A DNA stretch of 52,524 nt from Ruminococcus sp. Phil11 (GTDB lineage: Bacteria > Bacillota > Clostridia > Oscillospirales > Ruminococcaceae), in NCBI GenBank assembly GCA_001940925.1, contig MSGZ01000030.1:1-52524 (forward strand), given 5' to 3'. The notes beneath the pieces were generated by a model, which ran no database searches, had not been told where the DNA came from, and saw nothing but the letters and a program-made list of their open reading frames with translations. The position numbers and the translations under genes are program-made. Shown here in pieces: positions 34,358-44,231 of this stretch. The stretch's first letter is position 1. Each line of letters begins with the position of its first letter.

Positions 34358-34963
34358 TCATTCCTGATCTTCCGGAGCGACTTCCTCCGTGATCTCCTCG
34401 ATCAGCGCACGGAGCGGTTCAACGCCCTCTCCGGTCACGGAGGAAAACACCGTCACGTTCAGGTCATCATACTGCGGCAGCTCGTCCGGCAGCGCAGCCA
34501 GACGCGCCGCACGCTCTGTCTTGTTGAGCTTGTCGGCCTTCGTCAGCACGATCGCGAACGGCATCTCCGTGTCGATCAGGAAATCGACCATCTGCAGATC
34601 GTTCGCAGTCGGCGGATGCCGCATATCAATCAGCAGCAGCACGGCTCTCAGGTCGCGCTCGTCCTGCAGATACGCATTGATGAGTTCCTGCCAGCGTTTC
34701 AGCTCGGACTTCGACCGCTTCGCATAGCCGTAGCCCGGCAGGTCTGCAAAGGTCACATGCCCGCACTGATAGAAATTGATCGTGGCGGTCTTGCCCGGCA
34801 CCGAGCTGACCCGCGCGAGATTCTTCCGCTGGAACAGCTTGTTGATCAGCGTGGATTTGCCGACATTGGAGCGTCCCGCAAAGGCGATCTCCGGGCATCT
34901 GCACTTCGGGAGCTGGCTCGCCAGACCGTAGGCTGCGGTAAATTCCGCGGTATTCCAGTTCAA
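34358..34963 (-). CDS. engB: Ribosome-biogenesis GTPase EngB/YsxC
   Basis: 201 residues. Motifs: FAGRSNVGKSTLINKL (P-loop), PGKTATINFY (switch I), DLPGYGYAKRSK (G3), TKADKL (G4). It is needed for late 50S assembly (family knowledge). The start is a TTG at 34963 with GGAGGT eight bases upstream; no ATG fits. It follows lon by 19 bases, the same lon-engB order as in Bacillus, and is the last gene of the tig-clpP-clpX-lon-engB row. Confidence 0.95.
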   Translation of the reverse strand: MNWNTAEFTAAYGLASQLPKCRCPEIAFAGRSNVGKSTLINKLFQRKNLARVSSVPGKTATINFYQCGHVTFADLPGYGYAKRSKSELKRWQELINAYLQDERDLRAVLLLIDMRHPPTANDLQMVDFLIDTEMPFAIVLTKADKLNKTERAARLAALPDELPQYDDLNVTVFSSVTGEGVEPLRALIEEITEEVAPEDQE

Positions 34964-34982
34964 GACCGTTCACCTCCCTGTC

Positions 34983-37454
34983 TTACACCTTGACAGTATT
35001 GCGCTTTCTGGGCATCGCGATCGGGGAGAGCGCCAGCTTCTGCGCCTCGTCCTCGAGCAGCGGCTCCAGCTTGGTATCGTAATGCGGCGGGATCAGCGCA
35101 GTCTCCAGCACCGTCTCGACCGTCTCGCACGGAATGAAGCGGATCGCCTCCCGCACGGTCTCGTCAAGCTCTGCCAGATCCGGCACATTGCCTGCGGGGA
35201 TCAGCACGGTATAAATCCCGTTTTTATACGCAGCCATGGACTTTTCCACAAGCCCGCCGATCGGCAGCACCTTGCCGTGCAGCGTGATCTCGCCGGTCAT
35301 GGCGATATCGTGCCGGACGGGAATGCCGCTCAGTGCGGAGATCAGTGCCGTCAGCATCGTGACGCCTGCGCTGGGGCCGTCCTTCGGGACTGCGCCCTCC
35401 GGGGCATGGATGTGGATATCCTTGGTCTTGAACAGCTCCGGATTGATGTCGTGCTGTTTCGCAACGGAACGCGCATAGGAGACTGCAAGCTTTGCGCTCT
35501 CCTTCATGACGTCACCGAGCGAACCGGTCACCTGGATCTCACCCTTGCCGTCCATCGTCAGCACCTCGAGCGGCATCAGCACGCCGCCGACGCTTGTCCA
35601 TGCAAGGCCGTTGACAATGCCGACCTCGTCGGTCTTGGTGTGATAATCCTCGGTATACTTATGCGGGCCGAGCGCCTTTTCCAGCGTCTCCGGCGTATAC
35701 TGCACCTTTTTGACGTCCTCGGTCAGAATGGTCTTGGCGCATTTCCGGCAGAGCGACGCGATCCGGCGTTCCAGTGTACGGACGCCCGCTTCCTTGGTAT
35801 AGTAGTCGATCAGATCGTACACCGCAGCATCGGTGATCTTGATCTGCGCGGCTTTCAGGCCGTTCGCCTTGATCTGCTTCTTGATCAGGTGCTCCTTCGC
35901 GATGCGGAATTTTTCCTCACGGGTATAGGAGTTGATCTCGATGACGTCCATACGGTCAAACAGCGGCTCCGGGATCAGCGAGGCATTGTTCGCGGTCGTC
36001 AGGAACATGACCTGCGACAGATCGAACGGCACCTCGAGGAAGTGGTCGCGGAACGCATGGTTCTGTGCACTGTCGAGCACCTCCAGCAGAGCGGCTGCCG
36101 GATCGCCCTTGAAATCGCCGGAAAGCTTGTCGATCTCGTCCAACAGGATCAGCGGGTTCATGCTCTTGGCCTGCCGCATCGCTTCGATGATCCGGCCGGG
36201 CATGGCCGCAACATAGGTCTTGCGGTGACCGCGGATCTCGGCTTCGTCGCGCACGCCGCCCAGCGACACGCGGACATAGTTTCTGCCCAGCGACTTCGCC
36301 ACGGACTGCGCAATGGACGTCTTGCCGACGCCGGGCGGGCCGACCAGACAGATGATCTGTCCCGTCAGCTTCGGCTGGATCGCGTGAACGCTCATCGCTT
36401 CAAGCACGCGCTCCTTGACGCGCTTCAGCCCGTAGTGATCCTTATCAAGCTGCTCTGCGGCCTTGTTGATATCAAGCTTTTCCTTGGTCGTCACACCCCA
36501 CGGCAGAGACAGTGCCGTATCCAGATAATTGTGGATGACATACGCCTCCTGCGAACCGGACGGCATTTTTGTCAGCTGATTCGCCTCTTTCCGGAGTTTC
36601 TCCTTGACCTCGTCGGACGCGTTCAGCTTGTCGATCTGATCGAGATACTGCTGCGGCTCGGTCGTATCGCCGTCACCGAGTTCCTCGGAAATCAGGCGCA
36701 TCTGCTCGCGGAGATACATCTCACGCTGGCTCTGGTCAATGCGCATCTGGACGCCGGACTGCAGCTCCGTCTCGACCTTGAGCACCTCATTTTCGCGCAC
36801 GAGCACCGCATAAAGCAGCGTCAGGCGCAGAAAGAGACTCCCCTCCTCCAGCATGATCTGGCGGTCGTGATAGTCAAAATCAAGGTTCGACCAGATCGCC
36901 TCAAAGAGCTGCGGCGCGTTTTCCTCGGTCAGCACCATTTCGGCAAATTCCCGCGGGATCCTGCGGGAGAGCCGGCAGTGTGCGGCATATTCCTCCTTGA
37001 CGGAGTTGACGATCGCCTGCATCTCGATCGGCGTGGAGCGGTTCTTGCCGTAATTCGGCAGCGGCTTATACTCCGCCTCCCAGTAATCGCGCTCCTCGGG
37101 CGGCGTCAGCTTTACAGCCTTGGCGCGTGCCAGTCCCTCGACGAGCACTCTGGTGCCGTCGCGGCCGCGCATGACCTGACGGATCTCGCAGATCACGCCG
37201 ACGCGGTAAAGGTCGCGTACCTTCGGCTCCGTGACCGAAGCATCTCTCTGCGCGAGCAGAAAGATGCGGCGGTCTCCCTTTAATGCGGCATCCACCGCCT
37301 TGCGGGACTCGGTGCGTCCCACCTCAAAATCAATGACCATGTGCGGGAACGCGACCAGTCCGCGCAGCGCAACGACCGGGATCAGGTTCTGCTCCGGTGC
37401 TGCCTGCTCATTGATGTCATCCGTGCGTTTTTTCTCCTGCATGTTCTGTTCCAT
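34983..37454 (-). CDS. lon: ATP-dependent protease Lon
   Basis: 823 residues. A LON substrate-binding domain (PVVALRGLVAFPHMVIDFE to about 300) and a coiled coil precede the AAA module with CLVGPPGVGKTSIAQSVA (Walker A near 370) and LILLDEIDKLS (Walker B). A proteolytic domain follows with VPKDGPSAGVTM (catalytic Ser near 693) and GKVLPIGGLVEKSMAAYK (catalytic Lys). It degrades misfolded and regulatory proteins in the cytosol. The ATG at 37454 follows AGGG; an alternative is four codons later. It has its own promoter about 250 bases upstream, and a repeat module lies in the leader. Confidence 0.96.
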   Translation of the reverse strand: MEQNMQEKKRTDDINEQAAPEQNLIPVVALRGLVAFPHMVIDFEVGRTESRKAVDAALKGDRRIFLLAQRDASVTEPKVRDLYRVGVICEIRQVMRGRDGTRVLVEGLARAKAVKLTPPEERDYWEAEYKPLPNYGKNRSTPIEMQAIVNSVKEEYAAHCRLSRRIPREFAEMVLTEENAPQLFEAIWSNLDFDYHDRQIMLEEGSLFLRLTLLYAVLVRENEVLKVETELQSGVQMRIDQSQREMYLREQMRLISEELGDGDTTEPQQYLDQIDKLNASDEVKEKLRKEANQLTKMPSGSQEAYVIHNYLDTALSLPWGVTTKEKLDINKAAEQLDKDHYGLKRVKERVLEAMSVHAIQPKLTGQIICLVGPPGVGKTSIAQSVAKSLGRNYVRVSLGGVRDEAEIRGHRKTYVAAMPGRIIEAMRQAKSMNPLILLDEIDKLSGDFKGDPAAALLEVLDSAQNHAFRDHFLEVPFDLSQVMFLTTANNASLIPEPLFDRMDVIEINSYTREEKFRIAKEHLIKKQIKANGLKAAQIKITDAAVYDLIDYYTKEAGVRTLERRIASLCRKCAKTILTEDVKKVQYTPETLEKALGPHKYTEDYHTKTDEVGIVNGLAWTSVGGVLMPLEVLTMDGKGEIQVTGSLGDVMKESAKLAVSYARSVAKQHDINPELFKTKDIHIHAPEGAVPKDGPSAGVTMLTALISALSGIPVRHDIAMTGEITLHGKVLPIGGLVEKSMAAYKNGIYTVLIPAGNVPDLAELDETVREAIRFIPCETVETVLETALIPPHYDTKLEPLLEDEAQKLALSPIAMPRKRNTVKV

Positions 37455-37539
37455 TCTGCCCTGCGCGGCACCGTGGCAAGCCCCGTCCCCGTGCGCAGCC
37501 GGGAAGGGTAATAAAAGTATCGCTACGCGATGTATCCGG

Positions 37540-37590
37540 AATGGGGCTCCGCCCCATTCCCCGCTGGGGACATTGTCCCCAGACCCCATT
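37540..37590. repeat. Mosaic repeat module E in the lon leader
   Basis: AATGGGGCTCC...AGACCCCATT with GGGGCTCCGCCCC and GGGGACA-TTGTCCCC hairpins, nearly the same as 23326-23376. A GTATCGCTACGCGATGTATCC hairpin adjoins at about 37518-37538. It lies between the lon promoter and start codon, so it would be transcribed. Confidence 0.75.
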
Positions 37591-37704
37591 ATATATAATA
37601 AAAGTGTTCAGTCTCGGGAATACTCAACTTCATTCAGAGGATTCACCAGACAGATCGTTTTATCCGATAATCGCTGCGGACTTTGCCGTCCGCCTGTTGT
37701 ATTC

Positions 37705-37733
37705 ATTATACATGATTCAACCGCAAAAAGCAA
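37705..37733 (-). promoter_or_regulatory. Promoter of lon
   Basis: On the minus strand TTGCTT (37728-37733), 17 bases, TATAAT (37705-37710). It gives a leader of about 245 bases that contains repeat module E. No CIRCE or CtsR-type heat-shock repeat was recognised. Confidence 0.75.
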
Positions 37734-37790
37734 GCGGAAAACTCACCCAGACTGTGATATCTTTATGAAAATTCGATCACAGAATGACAG

Positions 37791-37827
37791 AGAATCTCCC
37801 GCAGTCTCTGAAACCGCAGGAGATTCT
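37791..37827 (-). terminator. Possible terminator after clpX
   Basis: AGAATCTCC (minus strand) pairs with GGAGATTCT, with a further partial GC stem inside, 19 bases beyond the clpX stop. The T-run is poor, so termination may be weak and lon could be partly read from clpX. Confidence 0.4.
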
Positions 37828-37845
37828 GAAGTGACTGTTTTTGCC

Positions 37846-39111
37846 TTACGCAGCTGAAACTTCCTTGCCCTCGCCGGTCAGCAGCTTCGGTGCAGTGTGA
37901 TTCTGCACGCAGTCTGCCGTGACGAGCACCTTCTTGACATTTCCCATGGACGGCGCATCGAACATTGTCTGCATCAGGATGCCTTCCAGAATGGCGCGCA
38001 GACCGCGGGCACCGGTTTTCTGCTCAATGGCCCGCTTTGCGATCTCCGCAAGTGCCTCCTGTTCGACCTCCAGCGCAATGTCGTCGTAGCGGAACAGCTT
38101 TGCATACTGCCGTACAAGTGCATTTTTCGGCTCGGTCAGAATGCGGATCAGCGATTCCTCGTCCATTTCGTCAAGCGTGGTGATGATCGGCAGTCTGCCG
38201 ACCAGCTCCGGCACGATGCCGTATTTGACCAGATCCTGCGGAATGACCTTCCGGAAAATATTTTCGGATTTCTCCTTCTTTGAGAGCACCTGTGCGCCGA
38301 AGCCGAGTCCGGAGGATTCGGTGCGGCTGACGATATGCTTTTCCAGTCCGTCGAACGCGCCGCCGCAGATAAACAGGATGTTCTTCGTGTTGATATGGAT
38401 GAACTCCTGATTCGGATGCTTTCTGCCGCCCTGCGGGGGAACATTGGAGACAGTGCCCTCAATGATCTTCAGCAGGGACTGCTGCACGCCTTCGCCGCTG
38501 ACATCTCTGGTCAGGGAAGTATTTTCAGATTTTCTGGCAATCTTATCAATCTCATCAATATAGATGATGCCGCGCTCTGCCGCCTCGACATCGAAATTCG
38601 CCGCCTGAATCAGTCGCAGCAGCACGTTTTCGACATCGTCACCGACATAACCGGCCTCCGTAATGGTGGTCGCATCGGCAATGGCAAACGGCACATCCAG
38701 AATCTTTGCGAGTGTCTGTGCAAGATAGGTTTTTCCGACACCGGTCGGACCGAGCAGGAGCACATTGCTTTTCTGGATCTCCACATCGCCGCCGTCATCC
38801 TGACTGAGGATGCGTTTGTAGTGGTTATACACAGAAACAGCGAGCGAGATCTTCGCCCTGTCCTGCCCGATGACATATTCGTCCAGAACCTTCTTGATCT
38901 CCGCGGGCTTCAGCAGGTTGATCTCCTTGGCGGATTTCGGCTTGCTGCCCTTGCCGCTTTTCGGCTTGACGTCAAGGTCGCCGTACAGCAGCTCATAGCA
39001 ATAGGTCACGCACTCATCGCAGATGTTGCTCGGCCCCGCAGAGAACATGCTCTGCACCTTGCTTTCGGGCTTGCCGCAGAAATTGCAGGTTCTTACATTT
39101 TTATCCGGCAT
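37846..39111 (-). CDS. clpX: ATP-dependent protease ATPase subunit ClpX
   Basis: 421 residues. A zinc-binding domain (Cys 9, 12, 31, 34) is followed by the AAA module with [33 protein letters not shown], the pore loop region [12 protein letters not shown], the IGF-like ClpP-binding loop read as LGFGAQ, and [13 protein letters not shown] in the small domain. ClpX unfolds tagged proteins and feeds them to ClpP, encoded 37 bases upstream. AGGAGAAAAGGAT precedes the ATG. Confidence 0.97.
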   Translation of the reverse strand: MPDKNVRTCNFCGKPESKVQSMFSAGPSNICDECVTYCYELLYGDLDVKPKSGKGSKPKSAKEINLLKPAEIKKVLDEYVIGQDRAKISLAVSVYNHYKRILSQDDGGDVEIQKSNVLLLGPTGVGKTYLAQTLAKILDVPFAIADATTITEAGYVGDDVENVLLRLIQAANFDVEAAERGIIYIDEIDKIARKSENTSLTRDVSGEGVQQSLLKIIEGTVSNVPPQGGRKHPNQEFIHINTKNILFICGGAFDGLEKHIVSRTESSGLGFGAQVLSKKEKSENIFRKVIPQDLVKYGIVPELVGRLPIITTLDEMDEESLIRILTEPKNALVRQYAKLFRYDDIALEVEQEALAEIAKRAIEQKTGARGLRAILEGILMQTMFDAPSMGNVKKVLVTADCVQNHTAPKLLTGEGKEVSAA

Positions 39112-39148
39112 ATCCTTTTCTCCTGTTCATGGGATCGCAGTGCGCAGT

Positions 39149-39754
39149 TCAGCGCTTGTCAACGACCTTGTCGATCAGCCCGTAGTTCATAGCCTCCTGC
39201 GCGGTCATGAAATAATCGCGCTCGACATCGCGTTCGATCTCCTCAAGCGGCTTGCCGGTATTCTCGGAGAGAATGCGGTTCAGGTTGCCCTTGGTGCGGA
39301 GCAGGTTATCGGTGCGGATCTTGATATCGGTCGCCTGACCGGATAGTCCGCCGCCCATGATCAGCGGCTGGTGGATCATGATCTCGCTGTTCGGCAGTGC
39401 CATTCTCTTGCCCTTTGCACCGGAAGAGAGCAGCAGTGCGCCCATCGACGCGGCAAGGCCGATGCAGATTGTCGCGACATCGCACTTAATATACTGCATG
39501 GTATCGTAGATCGCCATGCCGGCCGTCACGGAGCCGCCGGGGCTGTTGATATACAGCGAAATATCCTTCTCCGGGTCCTGACTTTCGAGGAACAGCAGTT
39601 GTGCGACGACAAGGCTCGCCGTCACATCGTTGACGTCCTCCGACAGCATAATGATGCGGTCGTTCAGCAGGCGGGAGTAGATATCGTATGCCCGTTCACC
39701 GCGGTTGGTCTGTTCAATGACCGTCGGGACAAGGCTCATATAGCTCTGATTCAT
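39149..39754 (-). CDS. clpP: ATP-dependent protease proteolytic subunit ClpP
   Basis: 201 residues from [16 protein letters not shown]. The catalytic triad is Ser in [14 protein letters not shown], His in [10 protein letters not shown] and Asp in the helix after (ERDYFM region). [18 protein letters not shown] forms the oxyanion region. It forms the 14-subunit chamber with ClpX. The ATG at 39754 has AAAGGATG upstream, while longer in-frame starts do not. It lies downstream of tig and just upstream of clpX, so the order is standard. Confidence 0.97.
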   Translation of the reverse strand: MNQSYMSLVPTVIEQTNRGERAYDIYSRLLNDRIIMLSEDVNDVTASLVVAQLLFLESQDPEKDISLYINSPGGSVTAGMAIYDTMQYIKCDVATICIGLAASMGALLLSSGAKGKRMALPNSEIMIHQPLIMGGGLSGQATDIKIRTDNLLRTKGNLNRILSENTGKPLEEIERDVERDYFMTAQEAMNYGLIDKVVDKR

Positions 39755-39820
39755 CGTTGTCATCCTTTCGGAAAAATCAGCATTGCCGCCGTTTCCGGCA
39801 GCACCGCAAAAAGCAGATTT

Positions 39821-39864
39821 CCGGCTTCTGCCCCGCAGAGATTGTCCGCGGGGCAAAAAGCCGG
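39821..39864 (-). terminator. Intercistronic hairpin between tig and clpP
   Basis: On the minus strand CCGGCTTTTTGCCCCGC pairs with GCGGGGCAGAAGCCGG around an 11-base loop; a TTTTT follows nine bases later. It is probably a partial terminator that lowers clpP-clpX expression relative to tig, or a processing hairpin. Confidence 0.6.
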
Positions 39865-39887
39865 TTCTTGATCTGTTTACATCCTGA

Positions 39888-41234
39888 TTACTCAGCGTCT
39901 GCAGCCGGAGCTTCCTCAGCCGGTGCTTCCTCTGCCTTCACCATGTCGTTATCGACAACGGCATTGTTCTTGACCAGCTCGACAACCTTCTGCACGCGCA
40001 GATCGGTGCGGTAGTCATCCAGCGGGATGCGTGCCTTGACGAACTCGACCGGTGCCTTCATCTGTGCAGCAAAGTTCGTGAGTTCCTCATCGAGCTCCTC
40101 ATCGGAGACCTGAATGTCCTCGGTATCCGCGATCTTCTCGAGTGCCAGACGGAGCATGACCTCCTTCTTGGACTGCGGCTCGTACTCATCGCGCAGCTGC
40201 TCCATCGTCATGCCGGTCAGCTGGAGATACTCGTCAAGCTTCAGATCGCCGTACTGCTGCTGCAGCTGGTTCTCAAACTCACGGATGCGCTGGTCAATGC
40301 GGCGGTCATAGAGCACCTGCGGAACGATCGCCTCGGTGCGCTCGACAAGCGTATCGAACACAGCGTTCTCGAACGCGACCTGTGCCTGCTGCTCAGCAGA
40401 CTCGGTCAGCTTGGACTTGATATCTTCACGCAGCTCTGCGATCGTATCAAACTCGGAAATATCCTTTGCGAACTCGTCATCGACCTCCGGCAGCTCCTGC
40501 ATGGTGATGCCGAGCAGCTCGGTCTTGAATACAGCAGGCTTTCCTGCATAACGCTCATCACCGTACTCCTCCGGGAAGGTGACATTGACCTCGAACTTGT
40601 CGCCGATGTTCTTGCCGACGATCTGGTCCTCAAAGCCCGGAATGAACTGGCCGCTGCCGAGGCGGAGCGGATAATTCTCGCCCTTGCCGCCCTCAAATGC
40701 GACATCGTCAATGAAGCCCTCGAAGTTGATCTTGACCTCATCGCCCTTCTGCGCCGCACGGTCATCGACATCGACGACACGCGCCTGACGCTGACGCAGC
40801 ATCTCGATCTGCTGATCGACATCTGCATCGGCAACCTCACGCACCTGCATCGGTGCATGGATACCCTTGTACTCGCCGACCGTGACCTCCGGCTTGGTGA
40901 TCAGCACGGCCTTGCAGACTGCGCCCTCCGCCTTCGAGCAGGAGACCAGCTCAACGGACGGACGGTCAATGATCGTGATTTCCTTCTCGCGCAGGATCGC
41001 ATCCAGCTCGCCCGGGATGATCATGTTGACGGCTTCCTCGAAGAAAGCGTCCTCACCGTAGAGCTTTTCCACCATTTTGCGTGGGACCTTGCCCTTGCGG
41101 AAGCCCTTGACAGCGATATCCTTCTTCTGACGCTGATAGACGCGCTCGCAGGCCGCCTCAAGATCCTCAGCGGAGATCGAGAAGGTTACTTCTCTCATAT
41201 TGACATCGGTTTTCACATCAGACACTAAGCTCAT
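39888..41234 (-). CDS. tig: Trigger factor
   Basis: 448 residues. The ribosome-binding N-terminal domain contains [19 protein letters not shown] (FRKGKxP signature), then an FKBP-type PPIase domain ([38 protein letters not shown]), and a helical C-terminal cradle. An acidic Ala/Glu/Pro tail ([16 protein letters not shown]) is typical of clostridial homologues. The start at 41234 follows GGAGG by eight bases. It is the first gene of tig-clpP-clpX with its own promoter. It folds nascent chains at the ribosome exit. Confidence 0.96.
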   Translation of the reverse strand: MSLVSDVKTDVNMREVTFSISAEDLEAACERVYQRQKKDIAVKGFRKGKVPRKMVEKLYGEDAFFEEAVNMIIPGELDAILREKEITIIDRPSVELVSCSKAEGAVCKAVLITKPEVTVGEYKGIHAPMQVREVADADVDQQIEMLRQRQARVVDVDDRAAQKGDEVKINFEGFIDDVAFEGGKGENYPLRLGSGQFIPGFEDQIVGKNIGDKFEVNVTFPEEYGDERYAGKPAVFKTELLGITMQELPEVDDEFAKDISEFDTIAELREDIKSKLTESAEQQAQVAFENAVFDTLVERTEAIVPQVLYDRRIDQRIREFENQLQQQYGDLKLDEYLQLTGMTMEQLRDEYEPQSKKEVMLRLALEKIADTEDIQVSDEELDEELTNFAAQMKAPVEFVKARIPLDDYRTDLRVQKVVELVKNNAVVDNDMVKAEEAPAEEAPAADAE

Positions 41235-41318
41235 CGGTTGTTCCTCCAGCATTTCGTTATTTCTTTGCCGCGGCACTGCGCTGCGCCGCGTCATATTGCG
41301 TATTGACAGATACACTTT

Positions 41319-41324
41319 ATTATA
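41319..41324 (-). promoter_or_regulatory. Extended -10 promoter of tig
   Basis: On the minus strand TATAAT (41319-41324) is preceded by TGTGC, an extended -10 element. No good -35 is present. The transcript would start about 80 bases before tig. Confidence 0.55.
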
Positions 41325-41379
41325 GCACAAACAGGAGAATTTTTCCAGCGGTTTCGCCGCTTTCTTCGATTCTCACAGT

Positions 41380-42081
41380 TTACAGCACCTTTTGAGGAAT
41401 AAACTGTACATAATCCCCTGCGATCAGATGGTAGGTGATCCCGTCGCGCTCGCCGTTCACCGCATAGCGGTGCTGGGAGCGTCCGTGCACATGCCCGTAC
41501 CAGCAGTCCGTGACCGGATGCTGCCACAGGACCTCCAGCATCGGATAATTGCAGCTGCTGCCGTAGATCGGCGGATAATGCAGAAACGCAATCGGTTTTA
41601 AACCCTGCTGCTCCGCGGCATTCAGGGAAACAGCAAGCCGCTGTGCTTCTCTCGCACTGACCTTTTCGTCATCCGGTGCCGCGCTGTCCGGCTCCATGTT
41701 GACCCAGCCGCGCGTCCCGCAGATGCCGTATTCGCCGTAGGCATAGCAGTTGTTGTGCAGGATCTTCAGCGTGGAAAGCTGATGCGCCGCGAAGAAATCG
41801 CACATCTTTTTCATCGTCACCCACCAGTAATCGTGGTTGCCCTTTAAGATGATCTTTTCTTTTCCGGGGAGCGCATCCAGCCACTGAAAGTCCGGCAGTG
41901 CCTCCTCCATGTTCATGCCCCATGAGATATCCCCCGCCAGCACGACGGTATCCTCCGGATGAATCAGGCGGCACCACGCATCGCGCAGCAGCTCCGTGTG
42001 ATTCTCCCAGCCGGCGAAAATATCCATCGGCTTCTGCACGCCGAAGGACAGGTGTGTATCCCCGATGACGAACAGGCTCAT
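41380..42081 (-). CDS. Calcineurin-like metallophosphoesterase
   Basis: 233 residues. All five blocks of the fold are visible: FVIGDTHLS, VVLAGDISWGMNMEE, ILKGNHDYWWVTM, AFLHYPPIYG and YGHVHGRSQHR. These ligate two metal ions. Substrate unknown; homologues next to biosynthetic genes are usually annotated only as phosphohydrolases. Its ATG overlaps the thrC stop as ATGA, so it is co-translated with threonine synthase; it is not obviously related to threonine synthesis. Confidence 0.9.
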   Translation of the reverse strand: MSLFVIGDTHLSFGVQKPMDIFAGWENHTELLRDAWCRLIHPEDTVVLAGDISWGMNMEEALPDFQWLDALPGKEKIILKGNHDYWWVTMKKMCDFFAAHQLSTLKILHNNCYAYGEYGICGTRGWVNMEPDSAAPDDEKVSAREAQRLAVSLNAAEQQGLKPIAFLHYPPIYGSSCNYPMLEVLWQHPVTDCWYGHVHGRSQHRYAVNGERDGITYHLIAGDYVQFIPQKVL

Positions 42082-43574
42082 CGGATCCCCAGCTTTTCCT
42101 TTACGTAAGCGGGCATTGCATCCTGTGCCACGACATCCGTGAAGCGCACGGCCTTCTTTTTCAGCGCAGCCAGTGCTGCCGGGATCGGCATCCCGGACTT
42201 CTCCTGCAGCAGGTCGAGCACGGCGTATTCGTCCGCGCCGTCCGCATTGCCGCCGATCGCGCTGTAAACCGCCGCACCGAACTTATACGGATTTGCGGTC
42301 GATGCAATCAGCATCGGCTCCTTATCCGCAGCCTTTGCAAGGAAATCTCTTGCCGCGCAAATGCCGACTGCCGTGTGCGTATCGCTCAGATAGCCGTTCT
42401 CCGCAAAGACCTTGCCGATCATCGCCTTGGTCTGGTCATCGTCCCAGAAGCTGCCGGAGAACTCGGCGCGGATGCGGTTTTTAAGCTCCGTGCCGATGTC
42501 GTATTTGCCGTCGGTTTTCAGTGCCGTGAACCACTCACGGATCTGCGCATCGTTCTCACCGGTCATGTGATAGAGCAGACGCTCCAGATTGCTCGAAATC
42601 AGGATATCCATGGACGGGGAAACCGTTGCATGGAAGGTGCGGCTGCGGTCATATACTCCGGTATTGATGAAATCAGTCAGCACATTGTTGATATTGGAAG
42701 CGCAGATCAGATGCCCGACCGGCACGCCCATCTGCTTTGCATACCATGCAGCCAGAATGTTGCCGAAGTTGCCTGTCGGAACGGTGATGCTGAAACGCTC
42801 GCCGTTTTTCAGGATGCCCTTTTCCAGCATCGTGACATAAGCGGAAACGTAGTACACGATCTGCGGGACAAGGCGACCCCAGTTGATGCTGTTTGCGCTG
42901 GAAAACTGCATTCCGTTTTCAGCGAGTGCCTGTTCCATTTCCGGGTCGGTGAAGATCGCCTTCACGCCGTTCTGGCAGTCATCGAAGTTGCCCCTGACAG
43001 CACAGACACAGACATTTGCGCCCTCCTGCGTCTGCATCTGACGCTTCTGCATGGAGCTGACGCCGTCCTCCGGATAGAACACCATGATCTTGGTACCCGG
43101 CACATCCCGGAAGCCTGCCAGTGCCGCCTTGCCGGTATCGCCGGACGTTGCCGTCAGGATGACGACCTCCTTGTCCGTGCCGGTCTTTTTGATCGCGCGG
43201 GTCAGAAAATGCGGCAGAATCTGCAGTGCCATGTCCTTGAACGCGCAGGTCGGGCCGTGCCAGAGCTCCAGCAGCATCGAGCCGTCTGCGAGCGTTGTGA
43301 TCTCCTGCACATCCGGTGTCTCAAAGCTGCCGGTCTCATAAGCATTATGCGTGCATTCACGCAGTTCTTCATCGGTGAAATCCGTCAGATACAGCTTGAA
43401 CAGCCGTGCGGCGCGCTCTGCATAGGTCAGCCCTTTGAGCGCGTCAAAATCCGCCGCGGAAAGCTCCGGGATGAACGCCGGGACAAACAGTCCGCCGTCT
43501 GCCGCAATGCCCTGTGCGATCGCCTCCGCGCTGCTGACTGCCAGCGCGCTGTTTCGTGTGCTGTGGTATACCAT
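42078..43574 (-). CDS. thrC: Threonine synthase
   Basis: 498 residues. It converts O-phosphohomoserine to threonine with PLP. It opens MVYHSTRNSALAVSSAEAIAQG, with the PLP lysine in HGPTCAFKDMALQ, LTATSGDTGKAALAG, and SINWGRLVPQIVYY and VPTGNFGNILAAWYAK phosphate-binding loops. This is the long (E. coli/yeast-like) form. The ATG at 43574 is eight bases after AGGAGG; a TTG two codons earlier is too close. No T-box leader was seen in the 60 bases before it. It is coupled to the metallophosphoesterase. Confidence 0.96.
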   Translation of the reverse strand: MVYHSTRNSALAVSSAEAIAQGIAADGGLFVPAFIPELSAADFDALKGLTYAERAARLFKLYLTDFTDEELRECTHNAYETGSFETPDVQEITTLADGSMLLELWHGPTCAFKDMALQILPHFLTRAIKKTGTDKEVVILTATSGDTGKAALAGFRDVPGTKIMVFYPEDGVSSMQKRQMQTQEGANVCVCAVRGNFDDCQNGVKAIFTDPEMEQALAENGMQFSSANSINWGRLVPQIVYYVSAYVTMLEKGILKNGERFSITVPTGNFGNILAAWYAKQMGVPVGHLICASNINNVLTDFINTGVYDRSRTFHATVSPSMDILISSNLERLLYHMTGENDAQIREWFTALKTDGKYDIGTELKNRIRAEFSGSFWDDDQTKAMIGKVFAENGYLSDTHTAVGICAARDFLAKAADKEPMLIASTANPYKFGAAVYSAIGGNADGADEYAVLDLLQEKSGMPIPAALAALKKKAVRFTDVVAQDAMPAYVKEKLGIR

Positions 43575-43634
43575 ACCCAATTCCTCCTTATGATTTTCAG
43601 ACGCATCCCGTAAGTCTGCGCCGTTATATTTGCG

Positions 43635-43832
43635 TTATTTCAGCTTCTCCGGATAATGCACATAGCTGCGGACGATGCTGCCGCACGCCTTGCAGACAAC
43701 ATGCTTGATCTCCTGACCGCCCTGCACAAGGCAGTCATCCGCGTAAAGCTTGGCACTGCCGTACTGCCAGCCCTTGACGAACTCTGTACCGCCGCAGAAC
43801 GGGCATTCCTTCACGATCACTCTTTTTTGCAT
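43635..43832 (-). CDS. Small zinc-ribbon protein
   Basis: 65 residues: KECPFCGGTEFVKGWQYGSA in the N-terminal half and HVVCKACGSIVRSYV in the C-terminal half give a CxxC...CxxC zinc ribbon, likely an independent nucleic-acid or protein-binding module. AGGAGG precedes the ATG. It lies 21 bases after yraN, so it is probably in the same operon. Function unknown. Confidence 0.75.
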   Translation of the reverse strand: MQKRVIVKECPFCGGTEFVKGWQYGSAKLYADDCLVQGGQEIKHVVCKACGSIVRSYVHYPEKLK

Positions 43833-43853
43833 GCAGCATCCTCCTTCCGGCTG

Positions 43854-44231
43854 TTATACACCGGTCGCGTCAAACGCGCCCTCCAGATACGTGATATGAC
43901 GGATCATCCCGCCGGAGCACTCTGTCTCCGCGACATCGAACCGCGGCTGCAGATCGCTCGGATATTTCAGCAGATACTGCTCCGCCGTGCGGATAATGAG
44001 CCGCTGCTTTCTCGCATCGACCGCCGCCGCACCGGATACCAGCGAGCCAGGCCGCCGCGTCTTGACCTCAACGAACAGCAGATACTCTCCCTGCTGCGCG
44101 ATGATGTCGATCTCCCCGCCGCGGACGGTGAAGTTCCGGCAGAGGATCTCTGCGCCCTGCCGTTCCAGATATGCACAGACCGCATCTTCTCCGAGATTGC
44201 CGGTCTGCCGCTTATTTGCCGCCGCGCTCAT
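43854..44231 (-). CDS. YraN/UPF0102 putative endonuclease
   Basis: 125 residues. Begins with KRQTGNLGEDAVCAYLERQG, then CRNFTVRGGEIDIIAQQG and LLFVEVKTRR: the GEDxxxxYL, GEIDLI and FVEVKxR blocks of UPF0102, which has a Holliday-junction-resolvase-like nuclease fold (E, D, ExK residues kept). Its start overlaps the rnhB end by 20 bases, the usual rnhB-yraN pairing. Biochemical role is not established for the family. Confidence 0.92.
   Translation of the reverse strand: MSAAANKRQTGNLGEDAVCAYLERQGAEILCRNFTVRGGEIDIIAQQGEYLLFVEVKTRRPGSLVSGAAAVDARKQRLIIRTAEQYLLKYPSDLQPRFDVAETECSGGMIRHITYLEGAFDATGV

Noticed and set aside
35082..37283. Very long plus-strand open frame opposite lon
   Set aside because: It is antisense to an intact Lon with all motifs. 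No ribosome site, and its composition (RLADIVLL/DRQHL patterns) is typical of a shadow frame.
43575..43634. T-box or threonine attenuator before thrC
   Set aside because: Only 60 bases lie upstream, with no stem I, no T-box sequence and no terminator.
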